A DNA stretch of 64,000 nt from JAFLCL01 sp964502175 (GTDB lineage Bacteria; Myxococcota_A; Polyangia; Polyangiales; Sandaracinaceae), in contig CAZCVE010000002.1 of the NCBI GenBank assembly GCA_964502175.1, forward strand, positions 1 to 64,000. The letters run 5' to 3'. Positions within the stretch are counted from its first letter, which is position 1. Every line of letters begins with the position of its first letter. The notes beneath the pieces are model-generated. The model saw only the letters and a program-made list of their open reading frames with translations, searched no databases and was not told the origin of the DNA. The position numbers and the translations under genes are program-made. Shown in pieces: positions 37,888 through 48,924 of this stretch.

Positions 37888-40800
37888 ATGCGTCGATGGG
37901 GCTCGGGCTTCGTAGGTCACACCGCCGTCACGGCGCTCGCCCTCGTGGCGTTCACCATGATCGGCTGCGCCGAAGGAACCGGAGAGGGCACGCGGCGCGA
38001 CATCGGCCCGCTGGACGCGAACCTCGACGCGCCCTTCCCGTTCGACGCGCCAGGCGCCGTGCCCGACACGGGCCCCCTCGATCGCGTGGACCTCTGCGGC
38101 GAGTGCATCCTCGACGTGCAGTGCGGCGTGGCGGCGCGCTGTGCGCGCCTGACCGACGGCACGCGCGCCTGTCTCCAGCTCTGCGATCCCGACATCCCGG
38201 ACTGCCCGCGCGGCTTCGACTGCATCAACAACCTCTCGACCGGCGGCATGATCACGGTCTGCGCGCCCGTCGGCACGACGTGCTGCGTAGACGAAGACGC
38301 CGATGGCTACGGCCGCGGCGCGGGCTGCATGGGCGTCGACTGCGACGACGACGAGAGCACGGTGCACCCCGACTCCGACGAGACCTGCAACGAGACCGAC
38401 GACGACTGCGACGACACCGTCGACGAGTCCTCGAGCGACTGCGGCGGAACGCGCTGCGACGAGGTGGGCGGCACGTCGTACGAAGAGAGCCCACCGGGCA
38501 CGTGCGACGACGGCCGCTGCACCGACGTGGGCCGCGAGTCGTGCGGGTTCTACACGTGCGAGGGCGGCGGCGACGAAGGCGACTTCTGCGCGACGGCCTG
38601 CACTGGCTCGGCGGGTACCGATCGCGACGACCTCTGCATCGTGGCCGCGCACTGCGACTTCGGCGTGTGCGAGCGCGACTTCACCAACGGTCTCGCGTGC
38701 GACGAGGACACGGACTGCAACTCCGGCCACTGCGACAACGGCTTCTGCTGCGACGACGGCCTCTGCTGCGCCGACACGGGCGACTGCCCCGGCGCGGGTG
38801 GCGTGGGCACGACGTGCGACGACTCGGTCACCTGCCAAGGCAGTCGTGGCGAGATCACCTGCATCGCCAGCCAATGCGGCACACGCGCGGGCGTGCCCGA
38901 CGACTCGGCCTGCGGTCCCGACATCGAGGCGCTCGAGTGCGGCTTCTTCCGCTCGACGTACTGCACCGGTTCCGCCATGCAGCCTCCGCCCAGCTGCCCG
39001 ACGGCATGCGCGAGCGACGCGGACTGCGACAGCACCGGACACTGCGACGCGTCCTGCGTGGGCGACCTCGCCGACGGCGGCACGTGCGACGAAGACAGCG
39101 ACTGCCAGAGCACGCACTGCAACAACGGCGTCTGCTGTGCGAGCGGCGACTGCTGCCTCAACCCCACGACGTGCCCCGCGACGTACGGGACGGTGGCCAC
39201 GTGCGACTCGCCGACGACCTGCCAAGGCACGCGCGACGCGCCGACGTGCACGAGCTTCCAGTGCGGCACGGCGATGGACGTGCCCGACGACAGCGCGTGC
39301 GTCGGGACGACGCTCGCCAACGACTGCGGCCTCTACCCGAGCCGGTTCTGCTCGGGCGGCACCGATCAGCCGCCGCCGGCGTGCGGCTTCATGTGCACGT
39401 CGGACGCCGAGTGCGACGAGAACGCGCACTGCGATCTCGGCATGTGCACGATCGATCTGCCGGACGGCAGCGCGTGCGACGAGACGAGCGACTGCTCCGC
39501 GGCGCACTGCCAGAACGGCTACTGCTGCGCCACGGGCGACTGCTGCGCGGGCCCCAGCAGCTGCTCGGTCGGTACGTACGGCGAGCCGTCGAGCTGTGAC
39601 TCGGCGAGCACCTGCCAGGGCCGCCGCCGCGATCCCACGTGCACCGCCAGCTTCCAGTGCGCGCTCGGTCCCTACGCGGACGACGACTCCGGCTGCGCGG
39701 GCATCCTCGCCAACAGCTGCGGCCTCTACCCGAGCGTGTTCTGCACCGCCTCGATGACCCAGCCCACCAACCCGGCCGCGATGTGCGGCGCGTCGTGCAC
39801 CTCGGAAGCGCAGTGCGATCCGGGCGCCCAGTGCATGGGCGGGATGTGTCGCCCGCGCGGTATGGCCGGCGACAGCTGCACGGCGTCGACCGAGTGCATG
39901 TCCGGGCTGAACTGCGTCGACGGAGTCTGCTGTTCGAGCAGTTGCACGGGATCGTGCGAGGCCTGCAACGTCCCCGGCAGCCTCGGCACGTGCGCGCCCG
40001 TTCCCTCGGGCCAAGACCCCGCGAACGAGTGCGGTGTCGTGAACTGCGCCGGCTACTACGCGGGCTACTCCGGAAACTCCTGCCTCCGACGCGCCGACGC
40101 ACCCGCGTCTGCCGTGTCGTGCGACGGCGCCCGCGCGTGTCAGGGCGCCGCGGTGGTCTGCCCGGGTCAGGCCGCAGGCGCGGTGTCCAACACGTGCGAC
40201 GCCTCGTGTCAGATGCCGATCGGCACCACCTGCACCGGCACGACCGCCGGCGACTGCAGCAACAACCCTGCTGGCTCTCAGTCCTGCGGCACCGGCGCGT
40301 GTCGCGTCACTGTCGCGCAGTGCAACTCGGGCACGCCGGTCACGTGCACGCCCGGCACGCCCGTCGCCGAGGTGTGCGACGACATCGACAACAACTGCAA
40401 CAGCCAGACGGACGAAGGTCTCAGCGGCGACGGCTACGAGATCAACGACAGCTGCGCGCAGTCGCGCTTCCTCGGCACGCTGGGTACGACGTCGGGCACC
40501 TACTCCACCAACACCACGATCACGCCGACGATCTACGGCGCTGGTGACATCGACATCTTCCACCTGAACTGGGAAGAGACCGACAGCACCTGCGCGTGCG
40601 GCAGCTTCTCGTTCGACGAGGACTACCGCATCACGCTGCAGCTCACGGTGCCCCCCGGCGCTGGCAGCTACGAGGTCTGCGCGCAGATGTGGCAAGACGG
40701 CCAGTCCCCGAGCTGCGGCTCGAGCTGGTCGTGCTCGTCGCCGATCAGCGCGGGCACGTCGGGCACCATCAGCGTGGTGGCCGATGGCCAGTGCCTCGTC

Positions 40801-40911
40801 GGCACGACCGACAACTCGAGCGCGTACATCCGCGTCCGCGGCGTAGGCGCACCCGCGATGGAGTGCCGCGCGTACACCCTCACCGCGACCCTCTCCACGT
40901 ACTGCTCCTGA
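37888..40911 (+). CDS. Large Cys-rich lipoprotein with MopE-like and triplicated modules
   Basis: A 1,007-residue secreted lipoprotein: signal peptide and lipobox (FTMIGC), Asp/Ala/Pro linker, then a MopE-like metal-binding motif (DEDADGYGRG followed by DCDDDESTVHPDSDETCN near residue 150). From 38698 to about 39870 there are three tandem modules of 129-130 residues (C-D-E-x-x-D-C, C-C-x-x-x-x-C-C and TCQG cores). Another Cys-rich domain and a second partial metal-binding motif (DDIDNNCNSQTDEG) precede a C-terminal beta domain of about 170 residues. Probably a surface or extracellular matrix protein. The start ATG follows GCGGAGG. Confidence 0.85.
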   Translation: MRRWGSGFVGHTAVTALALVAFTMIGCAEGTGEGTRRDIGPLDANLDAPFPFDAPGAVPDTGPLDRVDLCGECILDVQCGVAARCARLTDGTRACLQLCDPDIPDCPRGFDCINNLSTGGMITVCAPVGTTCCVDEDADGYGRGAGCMGVDCDDDESTVHPDSDETCNETDDDCDDTVDESSSDCGGTRCDEVGGTSYEESPPGTCDDGRCTDVGRESCGFYTCEGGGDEGDFCATACTGSAGTDRDDLCIVAAHCDFGVCERDFTNGLACDEDTDCNSGHCDNGFCCDDGLCCADTGDCPGAGGVGTTCDDSVTCQGSRGEITCIASQCGTRAGVPDDSACGPDIEALECGFFRSTYCTGSAMQPPPSCPTACASDADCDSTGHCDASCVGDLADGGTCDEDSDCQSTHCNNGVCCASGDCCLNPTTCPATYGTVATCDSPTTCQGTRDAPTCTSFQCGTAMDVPDDSACVGTTLANDCGLYPSRFCSGGTDQPPPACGFMCTSDAECDENAHCDLGMCTIDLPDGSACDETSDCSAAHCQNGYCCATGDCCAGPSSCSVGTYGEPSSCDSASTCQGRRRDPTCTASFQCALGPYADDDSGCAGILANSCGLYPSVFCTASMTQPTNPAAMCGASCTSEAQCDPGAQCMGGMCRPRGMAGDSCTASTECMSGLNCVDGVCCSSSCTGSCEACNVPGSLGTCAPVPSGQDPANECGVVNCAGYYAGYSGNSCLRRADAPASAVSCDGARACQGAAVVCPGQAAGAVSNTCDASCQMPIGTTCTGTTAGDCSNNPAGSQSCGTGACRVTVAQCNSGTPVTCTPGTPVAEVCDDIDNNCNSQTDEGLSGDGYEINDSCAQSRFLGTLGTTSGTYSTNTTITPTIYGAGDIDIFHLNWEETDSTCACGSFSFDEDYRITLQLTVPPGAGSYEVCAQMWQDGQSPSCGSSWSCSSPISAGTSGTISVVADGQCLVGTTDNSSAYIRVRGVGAPAMECRAYTLTATLSTYCS

Positions 40912-40927
40912 GGCCTCGATCGACCGG

Positions 40928-40958
40928 CCCTCGATCCGTGACGCCCACGGATCGAGGG
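40928..40958. terminator. Perfect 13-bp hairpin between convergent genes
   Basis: CCCTCGATCCGTG (40928-40940) pairs fully with CACGGATCGAGGG (40946-40958) around a 5-base loop. It lies between the ends of the lipoprotein and penicillin-binding genes. No T-run follows on either strand, so it may work as a hairpin-only or protein-bound terminator. Confidence 0.5.
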
Positions 40959-41027
40959 AGTCCCGTCGATCACGCCAGAGCGAGCACGAGCTTCTGCGGA
41001 AGCACGTTCGAGTCGTCGTGGAGAGCG

Positions 41028-42413
41028 CTACTCGCGCGCCGGCGCGTTCGTCACGAGGTAGTGGCGCAGCGCCTCGACGGCCGAGTGGCTCGCCTTGATG
41101 CGCCACTCGGGCGTGTTCACGACGAGCGTCGCGATCGCGATCGTCGGATGGTCTGCGGGCGCGAAGCCCACCCACCACGTGTAGCCGCGGTACGGCCGCT
41201 CTTCGGAGAGCGTGCCGGTCTTGCCTGCGACGACGATGCCCGGGAGGAACGGTCGCCCGCGGTCGTCGTGGAACGCGCGGCGCGACGTCCCGCGCGAGAC
41301 GGTGACGCGCATCATGCGGTTCAGCGCGTCGGCCGTGTCGGCGCCGATCACCTGACGGTACGTGCTCGGCTCGAAGCGATGCGCGATGTGGCCGTCGGCG
41401 TCGATCACACGATCGACGATGCCCGCGCGCGGCATCGCGCCGTCGTTGGCGATCGTGGCGGCGATGAGCGCGCCGTGGAGCGGCGACATGCGCGAGTGCC
41501 AGAAGCCCGCGGACGTGCGCGCGAACTCGAGTCGATCGGTCGGCACCTCGATGCTGCTCGGCGTCGACTCGAGATCGAACGGCAGGCCCTGACCGAAGGC
41601 GAACGCGTGCGCGTAGCGCTCGAGCGTCGGCGCATCGAGCCGCTGATCGGCGAGGCGCGCGAACACCGCGTTGAGCGATCCACCCATCGCGTCGGTCAGC
41701 GTCGCGCACGTGCGATCGAGCTCGGGGTTGGGATCGAGCAGCGACGCCACGAGGCGGCTCTCGCCTCCGTGGTAACAGACGCGCTCCGTCGCAGGCACGC
41801 CCGCGTCGAGGAGCGCGGCGCCGGTGATGATCTTGAAGACGCTGGCCGCGGGCGCCGACGCATCGCGCGCCATGTCGGGGGCGGCCGTGTCGCGACCGCG
41901 GTGGTTCACGTACGCGAGGACGCGGCCCGTCGACGGCTCGATCGCGACGAGGCCCGCTTCCGGCACTTGATACCGCGCGAAGTACGCCTCCATGTGCTGC
42001 TGGAGGCTCGCGTCGAGCGTCAGCACCGCCGTATCACCGGCCGTGGCGTCCACGAGATACGTGTCGTCTTCGAGCCGGCGCGAGCCGAGATCCAGGTTCA
42101 CCAGCGCCCGATGGCGTCCGCGTGATCGCTCTGCCGTGCGCGTCGCGCGAGACGTACCGCCCTCGACACGCTCTTCGCGGGTCGCCCGCGTGCGCGCCGC
42201 CGGCTCGTCGGCCGACCCGAGGTGAGGACCGAGCAGGCTCAGGCCGGCCGCTGCCAGCGCGCCCGCGATCCATCGCCTCGCGCTCGAACGACGCCAGAAC
42301 GCCTTGTCGGTAGGCTGCGCGTGGGACGCCTCGAGATCGAACGGTTCGGTCGCGTCCTCCCGCACGTTCTCGAGGGCAGGCGCGGGCGTGGGCGTCGGAT
42401 CGAGCGTCTCCAT
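41028..42413 (-). CDS. Penicillin-binding transpeptidase-domain protein
   Basis: A 461-residue peptidoglycan transpeptidase. An N-terminal membrane anchor (about 45-65, ARRWIAGALAAAGLSLLG) is followed by the serine transpeptidase domain with SxxK (SVFK), SxN (SLN) and KTGT motifs. The large N-terminal dimerisation domain of FtsI/PBP2 is missing or shortened, so it is probably a small class B-type or PbpA-like enzyme acting in the periplasm. I use ATG 42413; a TTG at 42449 is also possible. It is convergent with the Cys-rich lipoprotein gene. Confidence 0.85.
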   Translation of the reverse strand: METLDPTPTPAPALENVREDATEPFDLEASHAQPTDKAFWRRSSARRWIAGALAAAGLSLLGPHLGSADEPAARTRATREERVEGGTSRATRTAERSRGRHRALVNLDLGSRRLEDDTYLVDATAGDTAVLTLDASLQQHMEAYFARYQVPEAGLVAIEPSTGRVLAYVNHRGRDTAAPDMARDASAPAASVFKIITGAALLDAGVPATERVCYHGGESRLVASLLDPNPELDRTCATLTDAMGGSLNAVFARLADQRLDAPTLERYAHAFAFGQGLPFDLESTPSSIEVPTDRLEFARTSAGFWHSRMSPLHGALIAATIANDGAMPRAGIVDRVIDADGHIAHRFEPSTYRQVIGADTADALNRMMRVTVSRGTSRRAFHDDRGRPFLPGIVVAGKTGTLSEERPYRGYTWWVGFAPADHPTIAIATLVVNTPEWRIKASHSAVEALRHYLVTNAPARE

Positions 42414-42511
42414 GCGCGGGATGGTCGAAGCGGGATCCCGATCGGTCAAGAAACGAGCCCTTCGTCAACTCCTTGGACGTCGTTGCCCTTTCGGCGATAC
42501 TTCCGACCCGC

Positions 42512-43405
42512 ATGGAAGACGAGCGGACGACCAATCCGAACAAGACGGTCGTCACCGTGCTCGCGCAGCAGCCGAAGAAGGCCGACGCGCGAGACGCGTG
42601 CCTCGTCGTCATCTATGGCGAAGATCTCGGGCGCCGCATCCCGCTCGGCGGGGAGCCCTGTGTGATCGGCCGCTCGTCCAAGTGCGACGTGCAGATCGAT
42701 CAGGAGAGCGTGTCGCGAAACCACGCGCGTCTCTCGCGCGGGCCGAACGGCTACTTCGCGCGCGACCTCGGCTCGACGAACGGCACGTACGTGAACGACG
42801 AGCTGATCGACGAGGTCATGCTGCGCGACGGCGACCAAGTGAAGGTGGGCCGCACGATCTTCAAGTTCCTCGTCGGCGGGAACATCGAGTCGGTCTACTA
42901 CGAAGAGATCTACCGACTGATGACGGTGGACGGCCTCACGGACCTCCACAACAAGCGCTACTTCACCGAGGCGCTCGAGAAAGAGATCACGCGGAGCAAG
43001 CGCTACGAGCGCACGTTCTCGCTCGTGCTCTTCGACATCGATCACTTCAAGCGCATCAACGACACGTACGGCCACCTCGCGGGCGACGCCGTGCTCCGCC
43101 AGCTCGGTGCGCTCGTGAAGTCGCGCGTGCGTCACACCGACCTGCCCGCGCGCACCGGCGGCGAAGAGTTCGCCGTGATCGTCCCCGAGGTGCCGAGCGC
43201 GGGCGCGGTACAGATGGCCGACAAGCTCCGACGCTCCGTCGAAGAGACGACGTTCCGCTTCGAAGGCACCTCGATCCCCGTGACCGTGAGCCTCGGCGTG
43301 GCCGAGTGGGACTCGAAGATCCAGGAGCCCGACGAGCTCGTGAAGCGCGCCGACGAGAAGCTCTACGAAGCCAAGCGCGGCGGCCGCAACCAAGTCCGAT
43401 CCTGA
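42512..43405 (+). CDS. FHA-GGDEF diguanylate cyclase
   Basis: Makes cyclic di-GMP. The 297-residue protein has an FHA phosphothreonine-binding domain (about 35-110, VIGRSSKCDVQID, SRNHARLS, DLGSTNGTYV) followed by a GGDEF domain (about 125-290) with active GGEEF and an RxxD inhibitory site (RHTDLPARTGGEEF), so product feedback is likely. The FHA links it to Ser/Thr kinase signalling. The start is ATG 42512. Confidence 0.93.
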   Translation: MEDERTTNPNKTVVTVLAQQPKKADARDACLVVIYGEDLGRRIPLGGEPCVIGRSSKCDVQIDQESVSRNHARLSRGPNGYFARDLGSTNGTYVNDELIDEVMLRDGDQVKVGRTIFKFLVGGNIESVYYEEIYRLMTVDGLTDLHNKRYFTEALEKEITRSKRYERTFSLVLFDIDHFKRINDTYGHLAGDAVLRQLGALVKSRVRHTDLPARTGGEEFAVIVPEVPSAGAVQMADKLRRSVEETTFRFEGTSIPVTVSLGVAEWDSKIQEPDELVKRADEKLYEAKRGGRNQVRS

Positions 43406-43426
43406 CCTGGCCCGCCATTCTACAGA

Positions 43427-43456
43427 TTGATTGCGTAGATTCTGACGCCCTGTAAA
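43427..43456 (+). promoter_or_regulatory. Possible sigma70-type promoter of cysH
   Basis: The 117 bases before cysH are AT-richer than the flanks. TTGATT (43427-43432) and TGTAAA (43451-43456) with an 18-base spacer form a weak -35/-10 pair, about 65 bases upstream of the ATG. Confidence 0.35.
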
Positions 43457-43522
43457 TGAGGGGCTCCGACGATCGAGCAGGGCATACTTGACGACGTCGC
43501 GCTTGAATGCTCACTTAGCGTC

Positions 43523-44308
43523 ATGCGAGAGGCCCTGCGCCTGGTCGTTCCCGAAGCCCCCGCCGAGAGCGAGGAGCTCGACCTCGACGCGGCCAACGCG
43601 GACCTGAAGAACGCGCCCGCCGAGCACGTGGTGCGGTGGGCGCGCGAGTCGTTCGGCCGTGGCCTCGTGATGAGCTCGAGCTTCGGCGCCGAGAGCGCCG
43701 TCATGCTCCACCTCGTGTCGCGGCTCGTGCCCGGCATCCCCGTGGTCTTCCTCGACACGGGCTACCTCTTCCCCGAGACGTACACGTTCGCCGAAGAGCT
43801 CGCCGAGCGCTTCAAGCTGAGGCTCGAGGTGTACACGCCGCGCATGAGCGCCGCGCGCCAAGAGGCGCTCCACGGCCGCATGTGGGAGGGCACGGACGAA
43901 GACCTCGCTCGGTACAACCAGATGAACAAGGTCGAGCCGATGGATCGCGCGCTCGAAGAGCTCGGCGCCACCGCGTGGATCGCGGGCCTTCGCGCCTCGC
44001 AGACGGACTTCCGCAAGGGCCTCCGCGTGATCGAGCCGCCGGCGGCGCCGGGTGGCGTGGTGAAGGTCCACCCGATCCTCGGATGGACCAAGGAAGACGT
44101 GCGCCGCTACATCCACGCGCACGATCTGCCGTACCACCCGCTCTACCACTACGGCTACCGCTCCATCGGCGACTGGCACTCGACGTCGCCGACCACGCTC
44201 GATCAAGACGAGCGCGACGGCCGCAACCTCGGCGAGAAGAAAGAGTGCGGCATCCACCTGCCGCGCACGCCGGAGGCCAACGCGTCGCTCAAGAGCTCGG
44301 GGCTCTGA
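43523..44308 (+). CDS. cysH: Phosphoadenylylsulfate reductase (CysH)
   Basis: Reduces PAPS to sulfite in assimilatory sulfur metabolism. The 261-residue product has the PP-loop-like SSSFGAESAVMLHL near residue 52, FLDTGYLFPETY and the C-terminal ECGIHL with the redox cysteine. The double-cysteine pairs that bind [4Fe-4S] in APS reductases are absent, favouring the PAPS-dependent type. Its stop overlaps the end of meaB by 20 bases (convergent). Confidence 0.92.
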   Translation: MREALRLVVPEAPAESEELDLDAANADLKNAPAEHVVRWARESFGRGLVMSSSFGAESAVMLHLVSRLVPGIPVVFLDTGYLFPETYTFAEELAERFKLRLEVYTPRMSAARQEALHGRMWEGTDEDLARYNQMNKVEPMDRALEELGATAWIAGLRASQTDFRKGLRVIEPPAAPGGVVKVHPILGWTKEDVRRYIHAHDLPYHPLYHYGYRSIGDWHSTSPTTLDQDERDGRNLGEKKECGIHLPRTPEANASLKSSGL

Positions 44309-45290
44309 CGACGAGCGAGAGCCTGCTGCGCGCCTCGATCACGGCCTGACGCGTCGGCATGCGGTTGTCGATCACTGCGTCTTCGAGCCGCTCGAGGATC
44401 GCGCGCAGCTCGGGGTGCGATCGCAGCGTGCGCACGAGGCCTTGCTCGAGGTCGATCCACATCGCGCGCTTGCGCTGATCGCGTCGTCGTCGCTCGAGAT
44501 CGCCCGTGGCATCGAGCGCGCTGCGGTGCGCGATCACCTGATCCCACAAGGCGTCGAGGCCGCGCGCTTCGATCGCGCTCGCGAGCAAGCAGGGCGTCTC
44601 CCAGTCGCGGTGGGTGCGCGGCAGGTAGTGAAACGCGCTCGCGAGCTCGTGACGCGCGCGCTCGGCCGCGATCGTGCGCTCGCCGTCGGCCTTGTTCACG
44701 ACGACGATCTCGGCGAGCTCGAGCACGCCGCGCTTGATGCCCTGGAGCTCGTCGCCCGCGTTGGGGATCGTGAGCCACGCGAACGTGTCGACCATGCCGT
44801 GCACGGCCGTCTCGGACTGCCCGACGCCCACGGTCTCGACGAAGATCACGTCGAAGCCCGCGGCCTCGAGCACGAGCATCGTGTCGCGCGTGCGAGGCGC
44901 CACGCCGCCGAGCTCACCGCTCGAGGGCGACGGCCGGATGAACGCGCGCGTGTCGCGCGAGAGGCGCGCCATGCGGGTCTTGTCGCCGAGGATGCTGCCT
45001 CCGCTCGTCGAGCTCGACGGATCGACGGCGAGCACGGCGACGCGGTGTCCACGCTCGACGAGCATCATCCCGAGCGCGTCGAGCAGCGTGCTCTTGCCCG
45101 CCCCCGGCACGCCCGTGATGCCCACGCGGATCGCGCGACCCGTGCGCGGCAGGAGCCTCGCGAGCAGCGACTGCGCCTCGATCTCGTCGACCTCGCGCGC
45201 GCTCTCGATCCGCGTGATCGCGCGCCCGATCGCCGAGCGATCGCCCGCGAGCACGCCGGCCTCGAGCGCGTCGATCCCCGCGCGGATCAC
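44289..45290 (-). CDS. meaB: Methylmalonyl-CoA mutase-associated GTPase MeaB
   Basis: A GTPase chaperone that protects and reloads the cobalamin enzyme methylmalonyl-CoA mutase. The 333-residue product has the P-loop GVPGAGKST near 60, VDPSSSTSGGSILGDK (switch I), FVETVGVGQSE (switch II) and VVVNKADG. It starts at GTG 45290 directly after the mutB stop and is the last gene of the mutase operon. Confidence 0.94.
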   Translation of the reverse strand: MIRAGIDALEAGVLAGDRSAIGRAITRIESAREVDEIEAQSLLARLLPRTGRAIRVGITGVPGAGKSTLLDALGMMLVERGHRVAVLAVDPSSSTSGGSILGDKTRMARLSRDTRAFIRPSPSSGELGGVAPRTRDTMLVLEAAGFDVIFVETVGVGQSETAVHGMVDTFAWLTIPNAGDELQGIKRGVLELAEIVVVNKADGERTIAAERARHELASAFHYLPRTHRDWETPCLLASAIEARGLDALWDQVIAHRSALDATGDLERRRRDQRKRAMWIDLEQGLVRTLRSHPELRAILERLEDAVIDNRMPTRQAVIEARSRLSLVVRAPSS

Positions 45291-45291
45291 G

Positions 45292-47447
<2,156 letters not shown>

Positions 47448-47451
<4 letters not shown>

Positions 47452-48893
47452 GAGGCCCCTCCGGTCGGCGCGCCATAGAACGCGCGCGCGGTGGCGGGAA
47501 GGTCTGCGCCGACGTGCACGAACGCGACGACACCGGCTGCGCGGAGCGAGGCTTCGTGCGCGCCGGGCTTGCCCGCGATCATCACGGCGGCCGTGCTGGA
47601 GAGCGCGCGCACGAGCGCGTCGAGCGCGCCGAAGTCGGCGTCGTCGGCGCAGATCACCACGGCATCGCCCACCTCGTCGCGCACGAGCCCGACGTTCGCG
47701 CTGGCACTCGCGAGGCTCGCGACACGCGCGTGTGCGCCCCACGTCCCGAGGATCTCTCGCAGGTACTCCGCACGCGCAGCAGTCTTCTTCGGATCGCCGA
47801 CGACGAGCACGGTCGTGGGTCGCGCGATCGCGTCGTCGCGGAGCGCCTCGAACGGCGCGGCGTCGCGAACGACGTGCGCGAACGACGGATGCACCGTGCC
47901 CGAGAGCGGCGCGTCGACGCGCGCGAGCCGTGACGCGCCCACACGCGGGAGCTTGCCCACCGCGGCGCTGCGCGCGCGCTGCGTCGCGTCGTCGGCGAGG
48001 CGCGCGCGCCAGCGATCACTGGCCGCCGCGCCGCCGCTGGCCTCGAGCTCGCGAACGATCGTCCACGCTGCGTCGATCATCTCCGCCGTGAGCGTCTCGA
48101 CGAAGTAGGCGCCGTGAAGCGGATCGTCGGGCTGCGCGAGGTGCGACTCGAGCGCTGCCACGAGGCCCGTGGTGCCCGCGAGCCGCGAGGCGCGCGCGCT
48201 GGCCTCGCCGCCGAGCGGGCTCAAGAGGTCGTACGGCGCGGCCGCCACGAGATCCGCGCCGCCCAGCATGGACGCGATCACCGAGAGCGTCGCGCGGATC
48301 GCGTTCGTCTCCGGCTCGATGCGCGAGAAGCCGATCACGCTCGTGCGCGCGAGCAGCGTCACGGGCGTGCTCGCGCGCCCGAGCGCCACGCCCGCGCGCT
48401 CGGCGAGCAGCCGGAGCGCGCGGAGCTTCGCGATCTCGACGAAGACCTCGGTGCCCACGGCCACGGCGATCGGCGCGTCCGCGCGACCTTCTCGGACAGC
48501 ATCGAGCCAGCGCCCGATCGTCACCGCGATCTCGAGCGGGATGGAGCCGCCGCCTTCGTGCACGTCGAGCGCGTGCGCCGCGACCTGATCACCTCGGCGC
48601 ACGACCACGGCCTCGCCGCGGCTCTCGACGATCGCACGATCGACCACCTCGGAGGGCGATCCGAAGATCCAGCGCGCCACGACGCCGTCGAGCCCCGTGT
48701 CGGTTCGGGGAGCGCTCGAGCCCGCGTGCTCGACGCTCGCGAGCACGATCGGTGCGGAGCGCACGGCGCGCACGCGGCGCGCGGCCTCGTCGTAGAGCGG
48801 CTGGATCCGAAGCGCGCCAGGCAGCGCGGTGCCGAGGGTGCGACCGACGTCGACACCCTCTGCCTCCAGCTTCTGTCGCCACACGTCCAGCAT
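47448..48893 (-). CDS. mutA: Methylmalonyl-CoA mutase small subunit
   Basis: The non-catalytic partner of mutB. The 481-residue product is a divergent copy of the mutase fold: TSVIGFSRIEPETNAIR and YFVETLTAEMIDAAW are recognisable, but the DxHxxG cobalamin ligand motif is not present at the C-terminus, as expected for the small subunit. I use ATG 48893, which has AGGAA nine bases upstream, rather than ATG 48950, which would overlap the preceding gene. Confidence 0.9.
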
Positions 48894-48924
48894 CGTCAGT
48901 GTTCCTGTCGACGGTGGCGCGGCG

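Noticed and set aside
36979..41709. A 1,576-residue minus-strand open frame across the Cys-rich lipoprotein gene and part of valS
   Set aside because: Low-complexity Ala/Arg/Val translation with no domain; the plus-strand genes have signal peptide and conserved motifs.
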